From NCBI RefSeq assembly GCF_000701505.1, contig NZ_JNJB01000013.1, forward strand, positions 1 through 64,000: a DNA stretch of 64,000 bases, in the 5' to 3' direction. Source of the DNA: Dyadobacter crusticola DSM 16708. GTDB taxonomy: Bacteria; Bacteroidota; Bacteroidia; Cytophagales; Spirosomataceae. Shown piece after piece: positions 7,905 to 17,491 of the stretch. The first letter of the stretch is position 1. Each line of letters opens with the position of its first letter. The notes under the pieces were generated by a model. That model made no database searches. It was not told where the DNA came from and worked only from the letters and a program-made list of their open reading frames with translations. Position numbers and translations under genes: made by a program.

Positions 7905-10286
7905 ATGGCTGTTATAAACAACCGGAACGCTGACCTGAACCATGAACCGATGGAGGAAGCGGAAAAGAAGTTCGATTTACAGACTTACTTACGCGGATAT
8001 CTTCGATATTGGTTTTTATTCCCCTTATGCCTGGCTGTTGCGTTTACGGCTGCTTTCTTCTATCTTCAAATCAAGCAGCCTGTGTATTTATCAAAAGCGA
8101 AATTGTTGATCAAAGATGAGAAGAAGGGTCTGAGCAGTGGGAATGATTTCATCGAAGAAATGGCTCAGTTCGGAGGCAACAAGCTAGTCGAAAATGAGGT
8201 TGAGATTTTGAAATCTCAATCACTAATGGAACAGACAATTCGTGAGCTCCAGCTTGATGTTAACGTAGAAACAACTGATGGGCTTAGAACTGTTGATCTT
8301 TATAAAGCTAGTCCGGTAATCGTGAAGCCTGAGCTCATATCTGAGTTTGGTTTACAAAATCCGCTAGAGATTCATGTTATCGATGCAAACACTTTCTCCA
8401 TTAATGATGAGGACGCGAAGTACCAATTTGGTCAAAGATTTAGAAATCCCTGGGGACTATTCTCAGTACTAAAAGGTGTAGACTCGGAGTACAAAGATGT
8501 AAGAATTAACTTTAGCGACGTAAAAAGGCTTACCAGCAACATGCTTGGCCGCCTTGAAATTCTAAAGCCAAATCAAAAAAGTACAGTTCTCGAGTTAAGT
8601 TTTGAAGATACCTCAGTTCAACGTGGCAAAGACGTATTAAATAAACTGTTAGATGTTTATGTGCAATCGTCCCTCAATGATAAGAACAGTGAAGCAAGTA
8701 ATACGCTAAAGTTCATTGAGTCGCGACTTGGCCTTATAACAGGTGAACTGGGTGATGTTGAAAAAGATGTTGAATCTTACAAACGAACTCAAGGCTTGAC
8801 AGATATTAGCGCCGAGTCGAACTTGTATTTACAAAATATCAAGGAGAATGACGCACAACTCAATGATGTAAATATTAAGATCAGTGTCTTAGAGAGTGTT
8901 GATAATTACATTAAGAACGCTGGTGATGGCGCCCCTGCCCCTGCCACTTATATGATTAATGATCCCATCTTGGTATCTCTTTTGACCAGGTACAATGATC
9001 TTCAGATTCAGCGCGAAAAATATGCGCAAACAACGCAGGCAAGTAATCCACTTCTGGGAACTATAAACACTCAGATTGCAAATACACGTCAAGCTATCCG
9101 AGAAAATGTGCAAAACCTACGTAGGGGTTTAGATGTAACGAAATCGAGCTTAGAGGGTGTTAATTCCCGCTTTTCTGCTGGCCTTAGAAGCATTCCACAG
9201 AAAGAGCGAGAATACGTTGGGATTAAACGTCAGCAAAGTATTAAAGAAGGCCTTTATCTCTACCTGTTACAGAAAAGAGAAGAAACTGCATTAGGTTATG
9301 CAGCAACTGTTACGGACAGCCGCCTTGTTGATGCTCCTACTGCTTCTTTGAGCCCAATCAAGCCAAAAAAGCTTTACGTGTGGCTTGGTTCAGGCGCTGC
9401 CGGGATCTTACTGCCAGTCATTTTGATCAACTTGCTGTTAATGTTAAATAATACAGTCCAAACCCGAGAGGATATCGAAAAGCTTGCCCATATTTCGGTG
9501 ATCGGAGATATTGGATATATGAAAACGGAAAAAAATCAACCAGCCGAGGCGGTTATTAAAATGACCAGCCGCAGTGCAGTAGCAGAACAATTCAGAGCAC
9601 TCCGGACCAATTTGCAATATTTAGGAGATGGGACTTGTCGCGTGATTATGTTCACTTCCTCCATAGGCGGCGAAGGAAAGAGTTTTGTAAGTATTAATCT
9701 CGCTGCGAGCTTGGCCTATTCCGACAAGCGCGTGTTATTAATAGGTTTAGACCTTAGAAAACCTACCTTGCACGAGCGGCTACAAATTACTAATAAGTAC
9801 GGTGCTTCTAACTGTTTGATTGGTCAGGGCACTCCGGAAGATTTTATCCAACCGTCAGAAATTCATCCTAAGTTCGACGTTCTAACCAGTGGACCTATTC
9901 CGCCAAATCCATCAGAGTTAATTAGTAATGGGCGACTCCCCGTTATGCTGGCTGAGCTGCGGGAGCAATACGATTATATCCTTATTGACTCTCCCCCATT
10001 CGGGCTTGTAACAGATTCCGCGTTGATTGAAAAGTATGTTGATGCAACACTGTACCTCGTGCGCTTCAATTACACTTTAGTAGATCACCTGAGACGTTTA
10101 TCTGACTTGCAGAGGACTAATAGATTCAATAATCTCTCAGTCATATTTAATGGAGTTAAGTACGGCGCGGGATATGGGTATGGATACGGCTATGGTGGCT
10201 ATGGATACGGGTACTATGGAGATGAGAAGGAAAATAAGGTGCAAAGCTTCGAATCAAAGCTTAGAAAAATGATAACCAGAAGTTAA
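7905..10286 (+). CDS. Wzc-like polysaccharide co-polymerase / BY-family tyrosine kinase
   Basis: A 793-residue inner-membrane protein with an N-terminal Wzz chain-length domain (first membrane span near residues 35-55), a long periplasmic coiled-coil part, a GNVR segment, a second span near 490-515 and a C-terminal kinase. Kinase motifs are Walker A SSIGGEGKS (585-593), Walker A' VLLIGLDLRKP and Walker B YDYILIDSPP. In Walker A' the usual ID.D is replaced by GLD, as in many Bacteroidota members. The autophosphorylation tail is extreme: nine Tyr among 19 residues (753-771), alternating with Gly. It should control polymer length and export with the Wza-like protein, and be reset by the CpsB-type phosphatase encoded upstream. 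A 243-bp gap with a strong hairpin separates it from ugd. Confidence 0.93.
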   Translation: MAVINNRNADLNHEPMEEAEKKFDLQTYLRGYLRYWFLFPLCLAVAFTAAFFYLQIKQPVYLSKAKLLIKDEKKGLSSGNDFIEEMAQFGGNKLVENEVEILKSQSLMEQTIRELQLDVNVETTDGLRTVDLYKASPVIVKPELISEFGLQNPLEIHVIDANTFSINDEDAKYQFGQRFRNPWGLFSVLKGVDSEYKDVRINFSDVKRLTSNMLGRLEILKPNQKSTVLELSFEDTSVQRGKDVLNKLLDVYVQSSLNDKNSEASNTLKFIESRLGLITGELGDVEKDVESYKRTQGLTDISAESNLYLQNIKENDAQLNDVNIKISVLESVDNYIKNAGDGAPAPATYMINDPILVSLLTRYNDLQIQREKYAQTTQASNPLLGTINTQIANTRQAIRENVQNLRRGLDVTKSSLEGVNSRFSAGLRSIPQKEREYVGIKRQQSIKEGLYLYLLQKREETALGYAATVTDSRLVDAPTASLSPIKPKKLYVWLGSGAAGILLPVILINLLLMLNNTVQTREDIEKLAHISVIGDIGYMKTEKNQPAEAVIKMTSRSAVAEQFRALRTNLQYLGDGTCRVIMFTSSIGGEGKSFVSINLAASLAYSDKRVLLIGLDLRKPTLHERLQITNKYGASNCLIGQGTPEDFIQPSEIHPKFDVLTSGPIPPNPSELISNGRLPVMLAELREQYDYILIDSPPFGLVTDSALIEKYVDATLYLVRFNYTLVDHLRRLSDLQRTNRFNNLSVIFNGVKYGAGYGYGYGYGGYGYGYYGDEKENKVQSFESKLRKMITRS

Positions 10287-10302
10287 TAGACTATATAAAT
10301 GT

Positions 10303-10347
10303 GTTTACAAACTTTGATTTCAGAAATGAAACTAAAAGTTTGTAAAC
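10303..10347 (+). terminator. Long perfect hairpin between the Wzc-like gene and ugd
   Basis: A perfect 13-bp inverted repeat (GTTTACAAACTTT at 10303-10315, AAAGTTTGTAAAC at 10335-10347). The 19-base loop itself holds a 5-bp stem TTTCA/TGAAA closed by a GAAA (GNRA) tetraloop. A pyrimidine run, CTCTCTTTT, follows. It starts 16 bases after the kinase stop. It could be a partial terminator setting the ratio of export genes to sugar genes, or a protective RNA stem after processing. Confidence 0.6.
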
Positions 10348-10529
10348 GCTCTCTTTTGATTCCATTTTTGAAAGTATTAACAACAATTCAACATTACTCA
10401 ACGATCATGAAAAATTTCCCATCAAAGACTCCTTGCCACTCGGCCCCTTCTTCCACGTATCTCAATACCTGGATTCTCCAAGCAGTTTAGCCAGTTACCG
10501 GTCAATTCTTCATTCTAATATTCTGCAAC

Positions 10530-11852
10530 ATGAAATTAGCAGTAGTGGGAACAGGCTATGTCGGTCTGGTCACAGGAACTTGTTTTGCCGAAACTGGAAA
10601 TCAGGTAACTTGTATAGACATCGACATTGATAAAATTGAAAAGTTAAATAGCGGAAAGATTCCAATCTATGAGCCAGGATTGGATGTGCTTTTCGAACGC
10701 AATGTAGCGGAAGGAAGACTTTCCTTTACCACAGATCTAAAAAGTGGCATTAAAGGCGCACAGGTAATATTTTTGGCCCTGCCGACTCCTCCGGGTGAGG
10801 ACGGCTCAGCAGATCTAAAATACATATTAAAGGTAGCTGGCGACCTAGGACCTATTCTTTCTGAGTATGCATTAATCATAGATAAAAGTACTGTACCTGT
10901 TGGTACTGCAGAAAAAGTACATGCCGCAATTGCAGCTAATGCAGAAGTCGATTTTGATGTTGTATCAAATCCAGAATTCTTGAGAGAGGGTGTTGCTGTA
11001 GAAGACTTCATGAAACCTGACAGGGTTGTAGTAGGCACCAATTCAATAAGAGCGAGAGAAGTGATTGAAAAACTTTATGCGCCAGTTGTACGCCAGGGTA
11101 ATCCAGTCATCTTTATGGATGAACGCTCCGCAGAAATGACAAAATATGCTGCCAATTCCTTCCTTGCACTCAAAATCACATTTATGAATGAGATTGCCAA
11201 CCTGTGTGAAAGAGTTGGCGCTGATGTAGACAATATCAGAAGAGGCATAGGCGCGGACAGTAGAATAGGAAAGAGATTTCTCTTTGCTGGCATAGGATAT
11301 GGTGGAAGTTGTTTTCCAAAAGATGTCAAAGCTCTTGCAAAAACATCAGAAGATTACGGATATGACTTCCGTACATTGAAGTCCGTTATGGCAGTAAATG
11401 AAGACCAGAAGAAAAAACTTCTGCCACTAGTTGATGAATATTTCCGAGGTAACCTGTCAAGAAAGACCATTGCTGTGTGGGGACTTGCGTTTAAGCCATA
11501 TACAGATGACATCAGAGAGGCCCCTGCTTTAGAAAATATTAGAGCATTAATTGCCGCAGGCGCAAGAGTTACTGTATACGACCCTCAGGCAATGGAGAAT
11601 ACAAAAAAACTCATTACAGAGATTACTTATTGCCCAACCGCTTACGCGGCGCTTGACGAAGCTGATGCATTAATGATTTTTACTGAGTGGCCGCAATTTC
11701 GCACTCCCGACTTCGCGAAAATGTCTAAACTTTTAAAAGAGAAAGTCATTTTCGATGGACGGAACTTATATGATCTACAGCAAATGCGTGATCTTGGCTT
11801 TACCTATTTCAGTGTAGGCCGCGAAACTATTAACACCATAGCGTTTGCTTAG
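10530..11852 (+). CDS. ugd: UDP-glucose 6-dehydrogenase
   Basis: A 440-residue enzyme that oxidises UDP-glucose to UDP-glucuronate with two NAD+. The N-terminal Rossmann motif is VVGTGYVGLVTG (residues 5-16); the catalytic Cys261 sits in GYGGSCFPKD; the AANSFLALKITFMNEIANLC helix and GLAFKPYTDDIREAPA are typical. Length matches the TuaD/Ugd family. Its presence in the EPS locus indicates that the polymer contains glucuronic acid or a sugar derived from it. It stands 243 bp after the kinase gene, beyond a hairpin, and 50 bp before the first glycosyltransferase, so it may head its own transcript section. Confidence 0.95.
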   Translation: MKLAVVGTGYVGLVTGTCFAETGNQVTCIDIDIDKIEKLNSGKIPIYEPGLDVLFERNVAEGRLSFTTDLKSGIKGAQVIFLALPTPPGEDGSADLKYILKVAGDLGPILSEYALIIDKSTVPVGTAEKVHAAIAANAEVDFDVVSNPEFLREGVAVEDFMKPDRVVVGTNSIRAREVIEKLYAPVVRQGNPVIFMDERSAEMTKYAANSFLALKITFMNEIANLCERVGADVDNIRRGIGADSRIGKRFLFAGIGYGGSCFPKDVKALAKTSEDYGYDFRTLKSVMAVNEDQKKKLLPLVDEYFRGNLSRKTIAVWGLAFKPYTDDIREAPALENIRALIAAGARVTVYDPQAMENTKKLITEITYCPTAYAALDEADALMIFTEWPQFRTPDFAKMSKLLKEKVIFDGRNLYDLQQMRDLGFTYFSVGRETINTIAFA

Positions 11853-11902
11853 TGTCCAGGTTGCAAGATTGAAAGTGCTGAAAAACTCTGACTTTGTCTC
11901 AA

Positions 11903-12796
11903 ATGTTCTATAGCTCCAAAAAAGTTTCAATTATTATTCCCACATTTCACGACTGGGATAGATTGGCGGTTTGTCTTTCGGCTTTATCAAAGCAGACTTT
12001 ATCAAGAGACCAATTTGAAATTATAGTAGCCAATAATGATCCAACAGATAAAACGCCGGCAGGTTTTATTTTTCCTAGTAATTGCAGTATAATCGAAGTA
12101 GCAGCGCCGGGATCATACGCAGCCAGAAATGCGGCTATTTCCGTTTCGAACGGCGAGATCATTGGCTTTACTGACTCTGACTGTATTCCCGAAGTAGATT
12201 GGATAGCTAATGCTTGCAATTTCTTTGCAGGTAATCCACAAATAAGCAGAATTGCGGGTCATATCGATTTATTCTTTCAAGGTGATAGGTTATTACCAGC
12301 TGAGGTTTATGAGAAAGTGTACGCTTTTAAACAGGATTTGGTGGTAGAGCGTTTAAATTCGTCAGTTACAGGTAATATGTTTTCTTATAAGAAGGTATTT
12401 GACGATGTTGGACAATTTAATGAGTCATTATTCTCAGGAGGCGATCACGAATGGGCGCGACGCGCACAAGCCAAAGGCTTCAATGTTGCGTACTCCCCGG
12501 AAGTAAGGGTCAAGCATCCTGCACGACACAAAATGAGCGAGTTGGTAAAAAAATCTCGAAGGGTTGGTGGGGGAAGAGCTGGAATGAGAAGATCAAGCCG
12601 TTTAAAAGCCTCTGCAAAAGTATTATGGGCCCTTATACCTAGGTTGAATGAAATTTACTATTATTTAAATCGCTATGGAAATGACTTGCCTTCCAAACAG
12701 AAAGTTCAGGTTATTGCAATTAAAACTTACTTGGATTTCGTGGAGCGCTTAGAAGAATTCAAGTTTGCATTTGGTAAAACAGCAGAAAGAGGATAG
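11903..12796 (+). CDS. Family 2 glycosyltransferase
   Basis: A 297-residue GT-A fold glycosyltransferase. The N-terminus has KVSIIIPTFHDWDRLAVCLS, then VANNDPTD, a GSYAARNAAI stretch and the metal-binding FTDSDC motif. Later GDHEWARRAQAKGF is the acceptor/base region. No membrane spans except weakly hydrophobic C-terminal segments. The ATG at 11903 is used; a TTG three codons earlier is possible. It is 50 bp after ugd and 8 bp before the next glycosyltransferase, so it is part of the EPS operon. Sugar and linkage cannot be read from sequence. Confidence 0.88.
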   Translation: MFYSSKKVSIIIPTFHDWDRLAVCLSALSKQTLSRDQFEIIVANNDPTDKTPAGFIFPSNCSIIEVAAPGSYAARNAAISVSNGEIIGFTDSDCIPEVDWIANACNFFAGNPQISRIAGHIDLFFQGDRLLPAEVYEKVYAFKQDLVVERLNSSVTGNMFSYKKVFDDVGQFNESLFSGGDHEWARRAQAKGFNVAYSPEVRVKHPARHKMSELVKKSRRVGGGRAGMRRSSRLKASAKVLWALIPRLNEIYYYLNRYGNDLPSKQKVQVIAIKTYLDFVERLEEFKFAFGKTAERG

Positions 12797-12804
12797 TATC
12801 TCTT

Positions 12805-13962
12805 ATGAATAAGGAAAAGATTTTATTCGTTCATCATAGCGGGAATTTAGGTGGGGCACCAAGGAGCCTCTCTTTTCTTCTTGATAAGATTAATTACGTT
12901 CGGTACGACGTAAATTTGCTATGTATTAAAAAAGGCCCTGGCTTAAATCTGTTTAAAGAAAGGCCTCTGAGGCTTTTCATCACTGAAAACATATTCCCGT
13001 TTCATGGTTCAACAGTCAGCGGAATGCATTTTAAATTGTTCGTGAAGAACTTTTTGTTCTTACCTCAGTCCTTCTTGAACGCTCGCAAATTTATTCAAGA
13101 CAACAGACCAAAACTTATACATTTAAATTCATCCTGCCTGTTCGCTGTAGCTATCGCGGCAAAATCGGTAAACAAAGAAATTAAAGTAGTTTGTCACGTG
13201 CGGGAACCACTTTTAAAGAATTCGCTATGTGGAAAAGTTATCAAGCATTTTGCCTTTAAATATGTAGATGAATTCATTGCTATTGACAAATTTTCTGCAG
13301 CAAGCATGAAGACTCGAGGTAACGTCAGGATCATCTATAATGCGGTTAACTTTGAAGATTACAACTCCAAAATAGCTTCTAATATACTTAGAGAGGAATT
13401 AAACCTGCCAATTAACTCAATCATTTTTCTATATTTAGCTAGGTTTTCTGAGAGCAATGGGACTTTGGCTCTTGTTGAAGCTGCAAGAACTTTAACAGCT
13501 AAGCACAGCAACTTTCACTTTGTTGTAGCCGGCCTAAAACCAGAACTTACAGACACCTACACAAACAAGGTGGTACAAAGTGCAAACGGGGATCCTCAAA
13601 TACATTTCATTCCCTTCCGAGAAGATGTTCCATCTATCATTGCTTCAAGCGATATACTTGTTGTACCTTTTACGAAGCCACATTTTGCAAGATCGATTGT
13701 TGAGGCATCGGCTATGGGGAAGCCTAGTATCGGTGCGAATTTAGGTGGAGTAAACGAACTTATTGTTGATAAGGTGACAGGCTTCCTTTATGAAACACCG
13801 GAACAATTTTGTAAATACTGCGAGATCCTTGGAAACGATCAACCAGCGCGTAGAAAAATGGGCGGACAAGCTGAACTATTTGCCAGGAAGAACTTCGATA
13901 ATCAAATTAACTCACAACGCGTTTTTCAAGTTTACGAAGAATTGCTAACGAAATCTTTCTGA
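12805..13962 (+). CDS. Family 4 glycosyltransferase
   Basis: A 385-residue GT-B fold glycosyltransferase. The start ILFVHHSGNLGGAPRSLSFLL carries the glycine-rich acceptor loop. The C-terminal donor half has FLYLARFSESNGTLALVEA, VVAGLKP, FIPFREDVPSIIASSDILV and VEASAMGKPSIGANLGGVNE, in place of the usual EAMACG..VIAS. It would add one sugar of the EPS repeat unit at the cytoplasmic face. Eight bases separate it from the previous gene and seven from the acetyltransferase. Confidence 0.88.
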   Translation: MNKEKILFVHHSGNLGGAPRSLSFLLDKINYVRYDVNLLCIKKGPGLNLFKERPLRLFITENIFPFHGSTVSGMHFKLFVKNFLFLPQSFLNARKFIQDNRPKLIHLNSSCLFAVAIAAKSVNKEIKVVCHVREPLLKNSLCGKVIKHFAFKYVDEFIAIDKFSAASMKTRGNVRIIYNAVNFEDYNSKIASNILREELNLPINSIIFLYLARFSESNGTLALVEAARTLTAKHSNFHFVVAGLKPELTDTYTNKVVQSANGDPQIHFIPFREDVPSIIASSDILVVPFTKPHFARSIVEASAMGKPSIGANLGGVNELIVDKVTGFLYETPEQFCKYCEILGNDQPARRKMGGQAELFARKNFDNQINSQRVFQVYEELLTKSF

Positions 13963-13969
13963 TTATTTT

Positions 13970-14599
13970 ATGCGCGAACGCCTCAGTAATATTGTCAGAC
14001 ACCTTTTATATTCTTGGAGATATCCAAGAGACATCATTTACTGTATACTGTATATTGGCTCTTGGAATTCTAGCTGGCGTTTATACGGGCTGCCTTTGAT
14101 TTACGTACACAAGAATGCCAAACTTACCATAGGGCTGCGATGGACTGCCTGCAGTAATCCCAAATACAATTCCTTGGGAGTGTTTCAAGATGTTACGATT
14201 AAAGCAATGGTGCCGGGCGCAAGAATTACGATTGGTAATGATGTAGGTATGTCTGGTGTGAGTATTTCATGTCGCACCCAGATTACAATTGGCGATAATA
14301 CGCTACTGGGCAGCGGCGCTGTTATAACAGACAATGATGCACATGGAATTCACCCGGATTTCAGAAATAATCAGGGGGCAATAAAAGCCAAGCCAGTGCA
14401 CATTGCTAAAGATGTATTTATTGGGGCTCGCTCCCTTATTCTTAAAGGGGTTACTATTGGCGAGGGAGCCGTTGTTGGCGCCGGGTCGGTCGTTTCTAAA
14501 GATGTCCCATCCATGGCTATTGTGGCTGGAAACCCTGCAAGAATTGTGGGAGATGTTCGGGATCCTAAATTTCAATATTCTTCATCTTTAAAAAACTAA
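13970..14599 (+). CDS. Hexapeptide-repeat acyltransferase (WcaF/LacA-like)
   Basis: A 209-residue left-handed beta-helix transferase. The first ~60 residues are a non-repeat lead. Hexapeptide runs follow (ITIGNDVGMSGVSIS, TIGDNTLLGSGAVIT), then DNDAHGIHPD with the catalytic His, VHIAKDVFIGARSLILKGV and GAVVGAGSVVSKDVP, ending in VAGNPARIVG. Such enzymes transfer acetyl from acetyl-CoA to a sugar hydroxyl. Within an EPS operon, O-acetylation of the repeat unit is the likely role. Gene spacing is 7 bp upstream and 10 bp downstream. Confidence 0.88.
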   Translation: MRERLSNIVRHLLYSWRYPRDIIYCILYIGSWNSSWRLYGLPLIYVHKNAKLTIGLRWTACSNPKYNSLGVFQDVTIKAMVPGARITIGNDVGMSGVSISCRTQITIGDNTLLGSGAVITDNDAHGIHPDFRNNQGAIKAKPVHIAKDVFIGARSLILKGVTIGEGAVVGAGSVVSKDVPSMAIVAGNPARIVGDVRDPKFQYSSSLKN

Positions 14600-14609
14600 T
14601 TCGGTTATT

Positions 14610-15521
14610 ATGGATCCAAGAGTATATATAATCATTGTGGTTTACAAACGCCTTCAACTAACACAGGATTGTTTACTGTCTTTGCAGAAGCAAACCTATT
14701 CCGATTATAAAGTTGTTGTAGTTGATCATTGTGAAAGTGATAGTGCCACTTTTGACTACGTGAAGCAGAATCTTCCGGAAATAGATATAATTAAGGGATC
14801 AGATGATATGTGGTGGACTGCTGCGACAAACTTTGGAATCAGGTTTGTTGCTGATAATTTAAAACCTGATTGGAACAGAGATTTAATTCTGACTCTCAAT
14901 AATGATCTTACTGTTCCACAAGATTACTTAGAGCAACTTGTGAAGACGTATAATCAATTTCACAAGGAGTCAATGATTGGATCAGTGTCTCTTGACGGAT
15001 CACAAGAGGGATTAATTGACTTTGCCGGATGTATTTGGAATCACATATCAACGCGGATAAGATCGACTTTTGCGCCAAATACGCACTATGATAGCATCAA
15101 AAATCTTGGGCATGTCGACTCAGATCTGTTGCCGGGTCGCGGAACGTTATTTCCAATGAAGCTGATTGAACTTATTGGGTATTATGATGAGCAGAACTTC
15201 CCCCATTACGCTTCAGATTACGATTTCTCATATAGAGCTAAGTTGAAGGGTTATAGATTGATTGTTGCCACCAGGGCCTACCTAAAAAGTGCAGTCGGGG
15301 AAACCGGGGTAAGATTCGATAAAAACGCCAACGCAGCACCTACCCTAAGCTACTTTTGGAAAACTCAATCCTCAATTAAGTCTCCTATCAATATAAAGAC
15401 GCGGTACAATTGGGCTAAAAAGCATAGCCGCCTTCCTTTCGTTTACTTTGCCATCGATTCTCTGAGGGTTGTGATTTCATATCTCAACTACTTACGCGGA
15501 TATTACAAGAAAGCTTTATGA
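14610..15521 (+). CDS. Family 2 glycosyltransferase (rhamnosyltransferase-like)
   Basis: A 303-residue GT2 protein: VYIIIVVYKRLQLTQDCLLS, VVVVDHCESDS, the long GSDDMWWTAATNFGI segment, LTLNNDLTVP as the metal site and DYDFSYRAKLKGY as the acceptor region. The DMWWT/LNND arrangement resembles rhamnosyl-type transferases of this family, so rhamnose is one candidate sugar, but specificity is an inference. Its stop overlaps the start of the next gene by 4 bases (ATGA), a sign of translational coupling. Confidence 0.87.
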   Translation: MDPRVYIIIVVYKRLQLTQDCLLSLQKQTYSDYKVVVVDHCESDSATFDYVKQNLPEIDIIKGSDDMWWTAATNFGIRFVADNLKPDWNRDLILTLNNDLTVPQDYLEQLVKTYNQFHKESMIGSVSLDGSQEGLIDFAGCIWNHISTRIRSTFAPNTHYDSIKNLGHVDSDLLPGRGTLFPMKLIELIGYYDEQNFPHYASDYDFSYRAKLKGYRLIVATRAYLKSAVGETGVRFDKNANAAPTLSYFWKTQSSIKSPINIKTRYNWAKKHSRLPFVYFAIDSLRVVISYLNYLRGYYKKAL

Positions 15522-16336
15522 CTAACTATGTGATGAACAAAAAAAGTGATCTTTGCTTGATTATACCCCATTTCAATAACAGAGAAGGTTTAATCCGATC
15601 GCTAGAAAGCTTGAAAGAAGAAGTAAGTTTTGATGTCCTTATAATTGATGACGGAAGCAGCCCAGCACTATATCCCGATGAATACCTTTACGCACAATTT
15701 CCAAAGCTCAATTTGACGATTGTTCGAATTCCGCACGAGGGAATCATCCATGTATCTATTCTCGGGCTCAAGTACGTTGAGTCCAATAAATATCTCTATA
15801 CAGCACGATTAGACGCTGGTGATCTTTCAATGCCAAATAGATTAACTATTCAGCGAAATTTTCTAATCGAAAACCCGGATATATATCTGCTTGGCACTTT
15901 TTGTGAATACTTTGATCTAGACACAGGTAAGACTATTGCGATAAAGAGGTTTCCGACAACTATGAAGAAAATCCGCCAAAGGGTCTACTTTAACACCGTC
16001 TTTGAACATCCAACAGTCATGTTTCGTGTGAAAGCTATTGAAAAGGTTGGTTATTACCCGAAAGATTACGTGGTAGCGATGGACTATGCATATTTTTTCA
16101 AGTTCGTTTCTAATTTCGAATGTGCCATGATCCCACAAGTACTTATACGCAAAGAAATATCTTCTACATCCATCAGTACCGTTAAGAGAAAGAAACAAGT
16201 CATAAATAGACTTAAAGCAATATCGGAGAATTTCACTCCTAGATGGTACTTTTTTGCAGGGATATTATATACCAGCATTCTTTATGTAGTACCCTACTCG
16301 CTCCTTAACCGTTTCAAGAAATACTTCTTTAAATAA
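15518..16336 (+). CDS. Family 2 glycosyltransferase
   Basis: A 272-residue GT2 protein with LCLIIPHFNNREGLIRSLES, VLIIDDGSS, TARLDAGDLSMPNRL (the metal site in a TAR.DAGD form common to this subgroup) and VYFNTVFEHPTVMFR. A hydrophobic C-terminal stretch (WYFFAGILYTSILYVVPYS) may attach it to the membrane. It overlaps the preceding glycosyltransferase by 4 bases and ends 7 bp before the polymerase gene. Role: addition of one sugar of the repeat unit. Confidence 0.86.
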   Translation: MTNYVMNKKSDLCLIIPHFNNREGLIRSLESLKEEVSFDVLIIDDGSSPALYPDEYLYAQFPKLNLTIVRIPHEGIIHVSILGLKYVESNKYLYTARLDAGDLSMPNRLTIQRNFLIENPDIYLLGTFCEYFDLDTGKTIAIKRFPTTMKKIRQRVYFNTVFEHPTVMFRVKAIEKVGYYPKDYVVAMDYAYFFKFVSNFECAMIPQVLIRKEISSTSISTVKRKKQVINRLKAISENFTPRWYFFAGILYTSILYVVPYSLLNRFKKYFFK

Positions 16337-16343
16337 ATACTAA

Positions 16344-17450
16344 ATGGACTTAAACGAATGGTACAATGTACTAGTCGCTCTTTACGTAGTTGCTGGATTA
16401 AGTTACATTCTTTCCTTCGGGCTAGGGCGATCAACACTAAGCCGGATTGTAATGACACTATGGATGATTGTAATCTTGTTGTACACTGCGAACAGGCCTT
16501 TGGATCTTGGCACTGATACAATAATGTACTCGAACATTTTCACTATGTATAAGAGTGGTCTTCCCTACGAAGCGATACCTGTTCAGCAACAAATTAACTA
16601 TTTCTTTTTTAGTTTGGGACAATTCTCAATTCTGTTCAGTGATAAATTTGACATTTTTCTTTTCATAATTAGTGCTGCTTTTCTGTTAAGTACATTTATA
16701 TCTTTCAAGCTTATATTTAGACAAAGTTGGCATTTCCCCCTATTTATTTTTGCCAGCACCTTTATTTATTACTCGTTTCTTTTTAATCTGATTCGGAATT
16801 CGTTGATAGTCGGGGGTGTTTTTTGGGTTTTATATCTTTTCTTTTATAATCCCACAAAATGGAAAAGAGTACTGGGACTTTTCGTTTTATTAGTGCTGTT
16901 CCTGATTCACTCAAGCGCGGGATTCATAGCAGTAGCAATTCTGGGCGCATCTGTCTTAAAAACTGAACGACAGGCTTTGTTCGTCTGGTTTGCCGTATTG
17001 GCTCTTAGTATAACCGGGCTAGATCTATTCAAAATTATCCAAAATCTGGTCTACTCACTTTTCCCATCGTCTGCACTTGCTTTCAAAACTGGCGTTTACG
17101 ATCAAGTAAATAAGGTTGTTGGGTTTAGAATTGATTTTGTTTTATACACGATTTTATTCGGCCTAATAGGTTACACAATTTCGATTAAATGGAAGAACCC
17201 GTTTTACAAATCAATAGTAAAATGGTACCTAATCCAAGGCTCTATTTTCATGCTTTTCTTTAGTTTTCCTTATGTTGATAGAATTGCCTCACTTGCATGG
17301 ATCGGCTTCCCACTGCTAATCGGATATCCCCTTGTTTACTGGAGTGGCCTAAGACGGTACCAGTTCCAAATAAGTTTAGCCACTTTTATATTTGGAATAG
17401 CAAATCTGATCCTTGTTGCGAGGTATGATTTTCACCTGGCGCTTTTCTAA
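16344..17450 (+). CDS. EpsG-family (Wzy-like) polysaccharide polymerase
   Basis: A 368-residue membrane protein with about nine to ten hydrophobic spans. The segment RPLDLGTDTIMYSNIFTMY after the second span and FNLIRNSLIVGGVFWVLYLF in the middle match the EpsG family pattern (G.D...Y and the R-N/Q-S helix). EpsG proteins are the O-antigen-polymerase-like (Wzy) component that joins repeat units in the periplasm. This is the only polymerase candidate in the locus and fits the Wzx/Wzy set formed with the WcaJ-type transferase, flippase and Wzc-like protein. Spacing is 7 bp after the previous gene and 41 bp before the next. Confidence 0.85.
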   Translation: MDLNEWYNVLVALYVVAGLSYILSFGLGRSTLSRIVMTLWMIVILLYTANRPLDLGTDTIMYSNIFTMYKSGLPYEAIPVQQQINYFFFSLGQFSILFSDKFDIFLFIISAAFLLSTFISFKLIFRQSWHFPLFIFASTFIYYSFLFNLIRNSLIVGGVFWVLYLFFYNPTKWKRVLGLFVLLVLFLIHSSAGFIAVAILGASVLKTERQALFVWFAVLALSITGLDLFKIIQNLVYSLFPSSALAFKTGVYDQVNKVVGFRIDFVLYTILFGLIGYTISIKWKNPFYKSIVKWYLIQGSIFMLFFSFPYVDRIASLAWIGFPLLIGYPLVYWSGLRRYQFQISLATFIFGIANLILVARYDFHLALF

Positions 17451-17491
17451 TCTCACTTGTCCCTACATTAGTATAGATTGCCTTTTATTGA

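Noticed and set aside
10299..10630. Two short plus-strand frames between the kinase gene and ugd
   Set aside because: They cover the hairpin and the start of ugd, have no plausible product and no start-site support.
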